A DNA stretch of 64,000 bases from Roseiarcus sp963761435 (GTDB lineage Bacteria; Pseudomonadota; Alphaproteobacteria; Rhizobiales; Beijerinckiaceae). How positions within the stretch are numbered: position 1 is the first letter of the stretch; each line of letters begins with the position of its first letter. Positions 18,096 through 27,182 of the stretch are shown in pieces. A program made the translations under genes and the position numbers. The stretch lies in NCBI GenBank assembly GCA_963761435.1, contig CAVXHJ010000019.1, positions 26,838 to 90,837 on the forward strand, read 5' to 3'. Below the pieces are notes generated by a model. That model had not been told where the DNA came from and ran no database searches. It saw nothing but the letters and a program-made list of their open reading frames with translations.

Positions 18096-18331
18096 GCCCT
18101 CCGAAAATTGACGGTCAGGACATTGTCCTGGCGCTCGAGGATGCGCGGCTTAGGCTCCTCGTCCGGGGACATCTCCGTCGCGACCTCGGCGATATGCTGG
18201 AACAGCAAGGCGAGGTTCGGCAGGGCCTCGATGGTCATGCCCTGAGCAATAACGTTGGCGAGGAAAAGCTCGCCGGTATGGGCGATCTGCTTCCGGTCCA
18301 TGCAGGCCAGATCAGCGGGATTGATAATCAC
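18092..18331 (-). CDS. Hypothetical small protein, leader-hairpin cassette C
   Basis: GTG 18331 is used because GGAG lies eight bases upstream on the minus strand. The product has 79 residues (VIINPADLACMDRKQIAHTG, then LANVIAQGMTIEALPNLALL) and ends in RQDNVLTVNFRRA. No family was recognised. Its stop overlaps the start of the GIY-YIG gene. Confidence 0.55.
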   Translation of the reverse strand: MIINPADLACMDRKQIAHTGELFLANVIAQGMTIEALPNLALLFQHIAEVATEMSPDEEPKPRILERQDNVLTVNFRRA

Positions 18332-18357
18332 GGTCTTAGCTCCAAACCCCCGAGAAA

Positions 18358-18373
18358 CCGCCGAGGCGCGCGG
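18358..18373 (-). promoter_or_regulatory. Leader hairpin C
   Basis: The minus strand reads ACCGC-GCGCCTCG-GCGGT, then TTCTCGGGGGTTTGGAG. Compared with hairpins A and B, the fourth stem pair is C-G instead of G-C, a compensatory change that keeps the stem. Confidence 0.6.
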
Positions 18374-18484
18374 TGTTTCGCCCATAACTGGGGCTCATCA
18401 GTCAGGCTGATTGCCTGAGACACCTGATCTTCGACCGACTTCTACGGTTCACCGGGGATGCGCGTGTGTCCCCCTGCAGGCCTC

Positions 18485-18742
18485 TTATGACGCGGCGTAG
18501 AGGCGACCGCCCTTGTGCTTGCAATAACCGGCCTTGGCCGCCCGCTTGCGGTCGCGCTCGATGCGCGGCCGAAAGAGCGGGGTCCGCAGATCCTTGGCGA
18601 TCGGATTGCGCCTCGGACGCGAGGCGACGATCTCGGCGGTAAGCTCGGTGAAGATGCGGCGAGCCTCCTGACGGAAGGCCTCGTTCTTCGCGATGGCGGC
18701 GGGAATCCGAAACGGAAAGCGCCGCAGGCGGCGGGTCTTCAT
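18485..18742 (-). CDS. Basic hypothetical protein, leader-hairpin cassette B
   Basis: The protein has 85 residues and is highly basic (MKTRRLRRFPFRIPAAIAKN, FRPRIERDRKRAAKAGYCKH). It could bind nucleic acid, but no domain was recognised. ATG 18742 follows GGAGG. The gene lies downstream of promoter 18791-18819 and hairpin B. Confidence 0.55.
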   Translation of the reverse strand: MKTRRLRRFPFRIPAAIAKNEAFRQEARRIFTELTAEIVASRPRRNPIAKDLRTPLFRPRIERDRKRAAKAGYCKHKGGRLYAAS

Positions 18743-18767
18743 TGCTCAAACCTCCAACCCCTGATCT

Positions 18768-18783
18768 CCGGCGGGGCGCCCGG
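18768..18783 (-). promoter_or_regulatory. Leader hairpin B
   Basis: The minus strand reads ACCGG-GCGCCCCG-CCGG, then AGATCAGGGGTTGGAGG. The stem is identical to hairpin A, with one loop substitution. Confidence 0.6.
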
Positions 18784-18790
18784 TGACGCG

Positions 18791-18819
18791 TAGTTAGCGT
18801 AAGCGTTCGCACTTGTCAA
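18791..18819 (-). promoter_or_regulatory. Strong sigma70-like promoter for cassette B
   Basis: On the minus strand TTGACA (18814-18819), 17 bases, then TAACTA (18791-18796). It lies just upstream of leader hairpin B and points away from the tail tube gene. Confidence 0.65.
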
Positions 18820-18841
18820 TAGCTAGCACGGAGAAATCACT

Positions 18842-19207
18842 ATGGCCCAGAGGATCGCTGGCACTGCCTTCATCACGGTCGATGGTAATCAGCTCGCCCT
18901 AAGAGGTAATCTAACCGTCAGTCCAAGCGCTGTCGAGCGTACAATGTTGGCAGGACAAGATGGTGTGCACGGATATCAAGAATTACCGCGTGTACCATAC
19001 ATCGAAGGCGACTTCTCCACTATGTCTGACATGCTCATTGAGGATATCGACGCGCAAGTCAACGTGACGGTCGTCGCATCTCTTGCGAACGGCTTGATCT
19101 ATAGCCTCACGGAAGGTGTATGCAAAGCCGGTTCGGAGCCGAACGCGCGTGACGGCCAGGTCCGTATTCGTTGGGAGGGGACAACTTGTGAGGAGATTTC
19201 CACCTAA
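18842..19207 (+). CDS. Tail tube protein (Mu gpM-like)
   Basis: The protein has 121 residues. MAQRIAGTAFITVDGNQLAL, then SPSAVERTMLAGQDGVHGYQ and IEGDFSTMSDMLIEDIDAQV, are typical of the Mu/lambda-type tube family, whose subunits stack as hexamers inside the sheath. In most Mu-like phages it directly follows the sheath; here 3 kb of minus-strand genes separate them. Its codon use is less GC-biased than its neighbours (for example AGAGGTAATCTAACC), hinting at a separate origin. Confidence 0.8.
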   Translation: MAQRIAGTAFITVDGNQLALRGNLTVSPSAVERTMLAGQDGVHGYQELPRVPYIEGDFSTMSDMLIEDIDAQVNVTVVASLANGLIYSLTEGVCKAGSEPNARDGQVRIRWEGTTCEEIST

Positions 19208-19731
19208 TGAACAAGCTCCGCGAAGGCTTCGTCCACGCCGACGAATCCGAAAACCACGAGAAGCCGGCGCTGTCGAAGCCCAAGATTGTTTACACGCCGC
19301 CGCCGAAGGCCGAGCCCGAACCGGAGCCGCCGGCCAAGGCGGCCGCCGCGGAAGCGCCGCCTCCGCTCGACCTTGACGAGCCGGCGCCGGAAGTAACGTG
19401 GCCGGTCGTTCTCAAGCTCCTGCACCGGCCGACCCGCGACGTGAATAACAAGATCATCCACGAGCTGACCTTGCGCGCACCGACAGCCGGCGACCTGATG
19501 CGGTGCGGCGGCGCTCCTGTCCGGATCGACAGCAAGGGCGACGTGATCGTTGACGCCGAGCGGATGACCCAGATGCTCGCCATCCTCGCGAACGTCTTTC
19601 CGCCGATGATCGAGATGCTCGACGCGCGCGACTGGATCAGCTGCTCGTTCTTCATGCAGCGATTTTTTTTGCCGAACGCGGCAACGTGGATGCCAACGCC
19701 GACGACCCAATCTTCGACGCCTATAGCCTAG
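19207..19731 (+). CDS. Tail assembly chaperone, zero-frame product (Mu gp41-like)
   Basis: The protein has 174 residues. An N-terminal linker rich in Pro, Ala and Glu (residues 25-60) precedes the conserved part WPVVLKLLHRPTRD, ELTLRAPTAGDLMRCGG, then RMTQMLAILANVFP. It helps assemble the tape measure and tube. At codons 153-155 the frame passes through a T8 run where a -1 shift gives the longer form. Confidence 0.75.
   Translation: MNKLREGFVHADESENHEKPALSKPKIVYTPPPKAEPEPEPPAKAAAAEAPPPLDLDEPAPEVTWPVVLKLLHRPTRDVNNKIIHELTLRAPTAGDLMRCGGAPVRIDSKGDVIVDAERMTQMLAILANVFPPMIEMLDARDWISCSFFMQRFFLPNAATWMPTPTTQSSTPIA
19663..19670 (+). promoter_or_regulatory. Slippery T8 site for programmed -1 frameshift
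   Basis: The codons are CGA-TTT-TTT-TTG. Slipping back one base yields FFF-AERGN in place of FFL-PNAAT. The shifted frame stays open for 60 more codons with good coding, whereas the zero frame ends 20 codons later. Confidence 0.7.
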
Positions 19732-19868
19732 CCCACTTCTACGGTCAGAACCCCGACGTCTTTCTCGCCATGCCGATTACGGCCTTGCGCGACCACATCG
19801 CCAACACCATCCGCCTGCGCCAGGTCCAGGCTCGCGAGCGCCGTCGCGCCGAAGAAGATAATGACTAG
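19671..19868 (+). CDS. Tail assembly chaperone, -1 frame extension
   Basis: Read after the slip at 19663-19670: AERGNVDANADDPIFDAYSL, then FYGQNPDVFLAMPITALRDH, ending in RERRRAEEDND. It is probably made only as a fusion to the 19207 product (about 217 residues in total), like the long chaperone form of Mu, P2 and lambda. An internal ATG at 19686 exists but lacks a clear ribosome-binding site. Confidence 0.65.
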   Translation, partial: AERGNVDANADDPIFDAYSLAHFYGQNPDVFLAMPITALRDHIANTIRLRQVQARERRRAEEDND

Positions 19869-20224
19869 TTCTACGCTGTTGTTGCCGGCGTTCGGTTTTG
19901 GTTATATATTCGGAGTAGGTGGAGAGCGGGTTCGCCATCCCCCACCGCCGTGCTTAGATCACGAAGGACACCCGAAACCGGATCTTCCAGCCCGATTTCG
20001 TTTTCGTAATCGTCACGGCAATCATGATGGGTACGACCATCGTGATTCCTCCGTTCAAAGCGAACGAGGCTTACGCTCAAAGCCGGGGGAGCCCGTCTCC
20101 CCCGGTGACGCCGCTGGATCGGCGCCTTCACTTCCGCCCACTTTGACCTTGAAACTATAAGCCTTTTCGTGGGCCGGTGCGCGCTAGTTTGCGCCAATCG
20201 GCTGCCTTTGGAGGCCATCGCCTA
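19869..20224 (+). other. Poorly coding stretch with hairpin and a possible small membrane protein
   Basis: No convincing ATG-started gene is present. A frame from ACG 19961 to TGA 20144-20146 would encode 61 residues with a hydrophobic stretch (FVFVIVTAIMMGTTIVI) and then a Pro/Ser-rich tail. Inside it, a 9-bp inverted repeat at 20083-20105 (CCGGGGGAG / CTCCCCCGG) could form a stable hairpin. A GGAGG at about 20212 precedes the next gene. Confidence 0.35.
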
Positions 20225-21288
20225 ATGCCCGTCCCCGGCGACACGCTCACGACCACCAACGGCGAATGGACCGGCAATCCGACGCCGACTTTCGCCTATG
20301 CGCTGGAACCGCGACGGCGTCCCGATCGCCGGCGCGGCTGCGGCCAGCTACGTCCTCGTGGTACGCCGATGTTGGGGCGCTGATTTCGGCCACCGTGACG
20401 GCGACCAACAGTCCCAGGGGATCGCCTCGGAGGACAGCAACGACATCGGCCCGATCGATCCGGCGCCGCCGTTCAACGCTGTCGCGCCGGCGCTAACGGG
20501 CACGCCCGTGACCGGCAACGTGTTGACGAGCACCGACGGGGCGTGGACCGGCTCGCCGACCTTCACCTATAGCTGGCTCCGCAACGGAACGACCCGGCCC
20601 GGCGGCATCACCGCCAACAGCCTTGACGCTGACCGCCCAGGATGAAGGCGCGACGATCGCCTGCGTCGTCACGGCAACGAACGCGGGCGGCGCAGTCTCG
20701 GCCAACAGCAATACGCTCGGCCCGGTGGTCCCTGCTGGCCCCGACCAATACCGCACCGCCCGCCGTCACCGGCGCGACCATGGTCGGCGACACGCTCACG
20801 ACCGACAACGGAACGTGGACCGGAACGGGCCTTACGTTTGCCTACGCCTGGAACCGTGACGGGACGCTAGTCGGTGGCGAGACGACGAACAGCTATGTCC
20901 TCGCCGACGCCGATGTCGGCGCTACGATTACTTGCACGGTCACCGGCGACCAATGCCGGCGGCAGCGCGTCCGCCAACTCGAACGGCGTCGGGCCGATCG
21001 TGCCGCTTCCGCCGGCCAATACCCTGGCGCCGGCGATCACCGACATCACTGACGGGACCTTTGCGGTCGGCAACCAGCTGATCTGCACGAACGGCACCTG
21101 GACCGGCGCTCCGACCTACACCCGCGTCTGGACGCATGGCGGGACGGCGATCGCAGGCGAGACTGGTCCCGCCTATACGATAGAAGCCGCCTATGTCGGC
21201 GAGATGATCGGCGCGACCGTCAACCGGGACCAACGCTGGCGGCTCGGTCGACGCCGACGCCACCGAGGTCGGCCCGGTCGTGCCATAA
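20225..21288 (+). CDS. Ig-like repeat protein before the tape measure (several frameshifts)
   Basis: It starts at ATG 20225 (MPVPGDTLTTTNGEWTGNPT). It contains about four Ig-like domains, with domain starts near 20225, 20490, 20760 and 21030 (ALTGTPVTGNVL, AVTGATMVGDTL, TDGTFAVGNQL). It ends EVGPVVP at TAA 21286-21288. Frame changes are needed near 20300, 20360, 20600, 20740, 20950 and 21230. The first domain lacks the usual leading VVTG strand, so the gene may have been cut off from a larger host. It is likely a tail surface decoration. Confidence 0.6.
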
Positions 21289-21301
21289 AGGAGCGACTCC
21301 A

Positions 21302-24300
21302 ACGGCAACCGAATATGAGAGCTTAAGATTATCGGTTAGTTTGACTGATAACGTGACCGCGCAACTGGACAAGATTCGCTCTGGTTTGAGCAACCTTGGC
21401 GGCGGCCAGGCTGCGTCTTCCATGGAACGGTTGAACCGGTACGCAACTGCATTAGGCGAACGATTCAAGGGACTCGCACAGGGCTTCTCAGGCAGCGGCG
21501 AGGCCGCGCTGGGCATGACCAAGTCCCTCGGCTTGATGACCGCCGGCGTCGGCGCTGCAAGCCTCGCCATGTATCAGGGCGCGAGGAGCCTCGGCGAATA
21601 CACCGAGAAGATGCAAGGGCTTGGCCGCCTGGCTAAGCAGATTGGCGTCGACGCGGCGGACATCAAGAGCGTGACCGGGGCGTTCGCCCGGGCTGGCGTC
21701 GATGCGGGGACAGCAGAGCAGAATATTCGCGGCATGGCCGCGTCGATGGCTGACCTTGGCCGGGCCAACAGCCAGCTCCGGCAAGATTTATTGAAGGGCT
21801 TGCAGGGCCAAAATCGCGGCTTACATGCAGGAGCTGATCGACGACCTCAGGAAAGCGCCTGGCGACATTGCGGCCTTCGGCGAGAAGATCAAGGTTGCGG
21901 CCGAAAACGTCTTCCAGAACAATCTCAGGGAGACCAACAATCCGGCTCTGGCGGCGGAAGCGAAACAGAACTTCCTCGCCCGGCTCGGCGTACCGAACAT
22001 CGACGAAATAACGGAGACACTGAAGCAAGCTACGGACGCGCAGAAGGCGATGACCGCCCAGCGCGTTATCGATTCGACGGCATATAACACGGTCACGACC
22101 GAGATCAGTCAAAGCTGGACCAAGATCAGCGACTCCGTAAAGGCGTTGGCGACCCCGGCGGCGACGGCGGCGCTCAAGCCGATCGCCGAGGCATTGAAGG
22201 TATCGGCGGAACAGATCGAAGCGGCGATGGTGGCGATGCGCAACTTCGCGCCGCCGGATTGGCTGCGCTCGATAGGCGCGACCATCAAGGAGATTGGCGA
22301 TGCGGTCGCTGGCGCGCTCAACGCCATAAACAAGGCGCGGAAGACCTGGGTAAGCAGTTTCGCGAGATGATGAGCAATCTACAACCGCCGGAATGGCTGA
22401 CGACGATCGGCGCGGGCGTCGACGATACGTTCAGGCGTATGCATGAAGGCGTGGCGGAGCTTGGCCGGCAGTTCCGCGAAATGCTTGCCGCGCTTCAACC
22501 GCCCGAATGGCTGTCGAAACTCGGAGGCGCGGTCGTCGGCGCGGCGGGCAGCGGTCGCGGCGGCGCCGGCGGCGGTCGCCGAGGCCGGCGCGAAGACGCC
22601 GGCGCGCTTCCGGTGGAACTTGGCTGGCGCAAAGCTCACTGGCAAAGCGGAGGGCGGGCCGCTTGGCGCGGGTGAACTGGCGATGGTTGGCGAGGCGGGG
22701 CCGGAACTGTTCGCGCCGGGCGTATCGGGGACCATCATTCCCAACATGCGTGCTCAAAGCTCATGGTCGAGCACATGTCGGCACCTTCGGCCTCAAGGGC
22801 GTCCTGCAAAAGGCGGTCAAGGACTCCAAGGAAGGCCATCCGTTACGCACCAAGTTGCGTGGTCTCCTCGGCCTTGAGGACCCGAACGAGCCGGCTCCCT
22901 GGCAAGAGGGCGGGCAATGGAAGGCGCGCGACCGGAGGACCGGTCACGGCCGGCACGACGGGCGTCGTCGGCGAGCAGGCCCGGAACTGTTCATGGGCGG
23001 CGGCCAGGGCCAGCGGCGGATCCTCGGAGGGCAAGCGGCTTCTGACCGAGCAAAATCGGCAGATGCAGGAATTGAACGCCTCAAATGAGGAACAGAACCA
23101 GCAGATGCGGTCGCTGACCGAGGAGCTGCAGATGCTCAACCGCAACCTCGAGGGCGGCGGGTGGCGGAGGGGGTGGTGGAAGCGGGGGCCGTAGAGGCGC
23201 AGGGAGAGGCGCTGGCGGCGGTGTTTCGCATGGGCGGGCTAGGCGGCCTGCCTGGCTTCGGAGGCGGTTCTGGGGGCTCCGGTGGGGGCGGGGGAGGCGG
23301 TTTCGCCGGGGGCGGCGGCTCGTCTGGCGGCGGCGGGGCGAGCGCGGGTTGGACGGGCGGCGGAGGCGGATCGCCAGGCGGCCTCGACACCGGCATGTCG
23401 TCGGACGCTTCTCCGAGCGCGGGCGCAGGTCCGGCCGGCGATCCCAATATCCCCGCCGGGCTTCTCCAAACCGCGACCCAGGTCGCGCTTCAAAGCGGCC
23501 CCGGCGGTGTTGACAAGTTCATGCGCGACAACGGCTACCCGCGCAACGGCGCGTGGTGCGGCCAGTTCGCCGCATCGGTGGTCAAGTCGCAAGGCCTCAC
23601 CCCGCCGCAAAACCCAGGCATCGCGTCGAACTGGGCTAATTGGGGTGAAGCGGTCACCGGCGCGCCGCAGCCTGGCGACGTCGCCATCCGGAAGGGCGCT
23701 GGCGGGGCCGTCAATGTCGGCCGAACTGGAAGCCACGTCACCTTCGTCTCCGGCCATGACCCCGTAACCGGTCGCGTCTCGACCATCGGCGGCAACCAGG
23801 GCGCCTCCAGAGCCGAGCGCAACCGTGGCGTCACCGGCGAGAGCCGCGATCGAGCGGACCGATATGTCTACCGTCGCGCGCCCGGCGGGGGCATGGTTAG
23901 CCCCGGATCACCGCCTGGGATGGGCGGGAGCGATGTCGCAAGCTACGCCACGCCATCCGGCGCGGGCGGATCGGGGGCGGAAAACCTTCAGCGGAAACTT
24001 GGCATCTCGCCCCAGCAATATGACACCTATCGCGAGACGCTGGCGGGCATCGAGAGCGGCGGCAAGTACAACATTAGAGGCGGGGCCGGCGGTCACTACA
24101 CCGGACGCTATCAATTCGGCAAGGCCGAGATCCGCGAGACGGCGCAGCGGCTCGGTGAGACGCCGCCCAGCCGCGAGCAGTACCAATCCGACCCGGCGAT
24201 GCAGGAACGTTACCTGCCGAAGTATATGGAAGGCCACCACGAGTCGTTGATGAAATCGAGCGCCCGCTACCGCAACGCCGCGCCCGCCGACAAGCTGGCG

Positions 24301-24661
24301 ATCCTCGGCTACTCCCACAATCAGGGCGCGGGCGGCGCCGCCAAGTGGCTCCGCACCGGACAGGAGGGCCGTGACGCCTTCGGTACATCAGGCGCAAAAT
24401 ATACGCGAGAGCTGACTCGCGCGCTTAAAGGCGTTCCTGGCCGCGAGGAGGTCGCTTCGACTCGACCGGGCTTCGCTGGACCGCGACATGGACAAGGCGA
24501 TGACTCACAAGGTCGAGGGCTCGGGCAAGCTCACCGTCGATGTCAATGCACCGGCCGGAACCGGGGTCAAGGCTGAAGGGTCCGGCTTGTTCAAGACCGT
24601 CGAAACTAATCGCCAGACGCAAATGATGCCTGCGGCGGAAGGGCCGTCTACCGCTGTGTAA
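21302..24661 (+). CDS. Tape measure protein with two muralytic domains (several frameshifts, ACG start)
   Basis: AAGGAG at 21288-21293 precedes ACG 21302, which opens ATEYESLRLSVSLTDNVTAQ, a typical tape-measure start. Helical tape-measure sequence follows, with frame changes near 21815, 22350, 22530, 22750, 22960 and 23155. After a glycine-rich linker (23230-23370) comes a CHAP/NlpC-like amidase domain (NGAWCGQFAASVV at about 23548, GSHVTFVSGHDP with the His). Next is a lysozyme-like transglycosylase domain (LAGIESGGKYNIRGG, YTGRYQFGKAEI at 24040-24130). A last frame change near 24470 restores the end at 24661. It sets tail length and probably opens the cell wall on DNA entry. Confidence 0.75.
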
Positions 24662-24684
24662 GAACGGTTGAGGGCGAGCCGAAG

Positions 24685-24774
24685 CCCGCCCTCTTTGCCG
24701 GCCTTGCCAAACCAGGCCCCGCCCTGACCCGCCTCGCCGCGCCGCGCCACGCCTTGCCGCTCCCCGCCGCGAAT
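24685..24774 (-). repeat. Short GCCNN pentamer array
   Basis: Between the tape measure stop and the gpN-like gene lies a run of GCC every five bases with two variable bases between (plus strand: gcctcgccgcgccgcgccac and continuing). It is the same pattern as the long arrays at 53021-53692 and 54719-54858, and ends in AATACTTGTC, similar to the spacer there. Confidence 0.7.
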
Positions 24775-24810
24775 ACTTGTCATGTTTCTTAACAGGCAGC
24801 CATAGCCAAA

Positions 24811-25368
24811 ATGAGCAGCATCCGCGACATACGATCGCCGTGGCGCGACGCGCTGCTCCCCGCCTCATACAAGGGCGCCGAGTTTCACGTCGAGGCGATG
24901 AGCGAGGACAGCGGCCGCCGCCTGGTCGTCCATGAGTTTCCAAAGAAGGAACGCCCTTATACCGAAGATATGGGCAAACGAACGATCAGCTACACGGTGC
25001 GCGGCTACGTCATAACCTATGTTCGCGACACCAATTACCCCCTTTATCAGCTCGACTACCGTATCGCCCGCGATCGGCTGCGCGACGTCCTCGACGCGGG
25101 TGGGCCTGGCCGTCTGCAATTGCCGAGCATCGCGTCGACCATCGTCGCCTGTGATCGCTATCGCATGAGCGAGGAGCAACGGCTCGGCGGCTACGCAACC
25201 TTCGACATGCTGTTCGTCGAGCAGGGGTCGATCGAGATACCGCCGCCTTCGAGCCGCCAAACGCTCATGGAGCGGGCCGACGCCATGCGCGAGCAAGTGC
25301 TCATGAACTTGTCGCAATCCAGTATTCGACAAGCCGAAGTTCTCGCCAGCCTGGCAATTCGGCGATGA
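24811..25368 (+). CDS. DNA circularisation/baseplate protein, N-terminal part (Mu gpN-like)
   Basis: The protein has 185 residues. DIRSPWRDALLPASYKGAEF, then GRRLVVHEFPKKERPYTEDM and TISYTVRGYVITY, are the conserved start of the DNA-circularisation N-terminal family (Mu gpN). In contractile phages this is a baseplate hub component. The usual protein is about 400-500 residues; here it ends at 25368 and shares ATGA with the next gene, which looks like the C-terminal half. Confidence 0.8.
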   Translation: MSSIRDIRSPWRDALLPASYKGAEFHVEAMSEDSGRRLVVHEFPKKERPYTEDMGKRTISYTVRGYVITYVRDTNYPLYQLDYRIARDRLRDVLDAGGPGRLQLPSIASTIVACDRYRMSEEQRLGGYATFDMLFVEQGSIEIPPPSSRQTLMERADAMREQVLMNLSQSSIRQAEVLASLAIRR

Positions 25369-26033
25369 CCAAGACTGACGCTGAGGAGGCGGCGGCGCTC
25401 ACCCTCCTGGTCCTCGAGGCGATCCTCGACGTCACGCCGACCAAGGGCCGGCCGGGCGCCGACCTGCGCACCGCGATCGGCGACTTCGAAACCAACGCGC
25501 TCCAATTGATCCAGTACGATCAGGCAGGCCCGCCGCTGGCGAACATCTTCGATCTTGCCCGCAAAAACGGCGTCTCGCTGCCGGAAATGGATTCCATCCG
25601 CGGCGTCGCCTCGGGTCAGACGCCGATCACGGACGGCGGGACCTTGATGCGGAATAGCCTCATCAACTTATCGCTGACGACCGAGGCGCTCATCATCGCC
25701 GACACCGACTTCAAGAGCCGCAACGCGGCGCAGTCAATGAAGGAGCTGATGAACGAGGCGTTCGACGCGATGGAGGAGATCGCCGCCGACAGCATGGACG
25801 CTTATACGTATACCGCGCTGATCGGCTTGCACGGCGCGGTCACCGAGCATCTCATCACCGCACAATATCCGTTGCCGGAAATGCTGGCCTTCCGCTTCGC
25901 CGCGCCAGGGCCGACGCTGGTGTTCGCATACCGCCTCTATGACGACGCCTCGCGCGCCGACGAGATCAGGGAAAGCAACGGCGTCGTACACCCGGCCTTC
26001 GCCCGGCCTACCGGGGTTGCGCTCTCGTCGTGA
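25365..26033 (+). CDS. gpN-like protein, C-terminal part as a separate gene
   Basis: The protein has 222 residues, mostly helical, from ATG 25365. The end (LVFAYRLYDDASRADEIRES, then NGVVHPAFARP) matches the typical C-terminus of gpN-like proteins. With the preceding gene it makes up one full-length gpN. Both parts have clean frames and an ATGA overlap, so this looks like a true gene split rather than an error, though an indel cannot be excluded. Confidence 0.7.
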   Translation: MTKTDAEEAAALTLLVLEAILDVTPTKGRPGADLRTAIGDFETNALQLIQYDQAGPPLANIFDLARKNGVSLPEMDSIRGVASGQTPITDGGTLMRNSLINLSLTTEALIIADTDFKSRNAAQSMKELMNEAFDAMEEIAADSMDAYTYTALIGLHGAVTEHLITAQYPLPEMLAFRFAAPGPTLVFAYRLYDDASRADEIRESNGVVHPAFARPTGVALSS

Positions 26034-27172
26034 TCGATCGAGTTCCTAATCCCGACGAGGTCGCGACCATCGTCGTGGGCGGGCGCAAGTGGGACGATTG
26101 GACTTCGGTCAAGGTCGAGAACCGTTTCTCGGAAGCCTTTGATCTGTTCACGTTCTCCAACGTCGAGCGGGCCGTCGCGGTCCAGTTCAAGCCGCGCGAG
26201 GAATGCGCGATCTATCTCGGCGGGCAACTCGCCATTACTGGCGTCATCACCGTCCGCCAGGTCGCCTATGACGCCAACAATCACGGCGTCCAGTTGATGG
26301 GAAAGGGCATTACGTTCTTCGCCTCGCGATCCTCGATCATCGACGACACCGGCGACTTCGATGGCCAGACGTTCGAGCAGGTAGCGCGCAAGATCATCGC
26401 CCCGTTCGGCATTGGCGTGCGTACCGTCGGCGCGCTCAACGCGACTCCGTTCGAACGCTTGCAAATCGAGCCCGGTGAAAAATTGTGGGACTGCCTTGAG
26501 CGCCTGGCGCGGCCCAGAGGCATCGTGATGGGGTCCGATCACCTTGGCAATGTCCTGCTTATCGGTGACCACGCAACCGAGATCGATGACAGCCTGGTCG
26601 AAGGCCGCAACATCAAAAGCATGAAGTTCGTCGTGTCGATCGAGAACATCCACAGCGAGTACCTCGTGCGCGCGCAGAGCCAGAATACCGATGGCCACTC
26701 CGGAGCGCAGACAAGCCAGCAGGAGGGGCGCGTCCCAGGGACTGCGCCGCGATATAGCCCCCTGCTTACGACAGCCGAGCAACCGGTATGGACCCAGGCG
26801 GAGGTCCAGGACCGGGCGCGGAACGAGTCAGTCTGGCACGAGGGCGACGAGCTGCAAGCGATTATCACCGTACAAGGCTGGAAGCGCGCAACCGGCGGCT
26901 TGTGGCGCGCCGGTTCGAACGTTCACGTCCGCTCGCCGATGGCCCCGCTCGATCAGCAGATGACGATCCAGAGCGCGATCTTCTCGCAAGACAGCGCGGG
27001 CGGCACGACGACGCAACTCGAATGCGTTCCGCCGTGGCTGTTGCGCGGCCGATCCGAGTTCAACGTCGGGCGGCCTGGCGCGCCAGCCGATCCGGCGACT
27101 TACGAGAACGCGACGCCGGCCGCGGTGATGACCAGCGTCCCTGATCCTCCGCCAGTTGAACTGCCTGCCTAG
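26030..27172 (+). CDS. Baseplate hub protein (Mu gpP-like)
   Basis: The protein has 380 residues. VATIVVGGRKWDDWTSVKVE at the start, RFSEAFDLFTFSNVE, then TFEQVARKIIAPFGIGVRTV and EPGEKLWDCLERLARPRGIV (residues 100-165), fit the gpP/gp27-like hub family. It forms the trimeric hub under the spike. It overlaps the upstream gene and is followed by an AGGAGGT site for the gp45-like gene. Confidence 0.85.
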   Translation: MIDRVPNPDEVATIVVGGRKWDDWTSVKVENRFSEAFDLFTFSNVERAVAVQFKPREECAIYLGGQLAITGVITVRQVAYDANNHGVQLMGKGITFFASRSSIIDDTGDFDGQTFEQVARKIIAPFGIGVRTVGALNATPFERLQIEPGEKLWDCLERLARPRGIVMGSDHLGNVLLIGDHATEIDDSLVEGRNIKSMKFVVSIENIHSEYLVRAQSQNTDGHSGAQTSQQEGRVPGTAPRYSPLLTTAEQPVWTQAEVQDRARNESVWHEGDELQAIITVQGWKRATGGLWRAGSNVHVRSPMAPLDQQMTIQSAIFSQDSAGGTTTQLECVPPWLLRGRSEFNVGRPGAPADPATYENATPAAVMTSVPDPPPVELPA

Positions 27173-27182
27173 GAGGTCCGAT

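Noticed and set aside
19861..20160. Plus-strand 99-residue frame after the chaperone
   Set aside because: Composition (His/Pro/Arg-rich) and the internal hairpin argue against coding; the alternative ACG-started frame is only weakly better.
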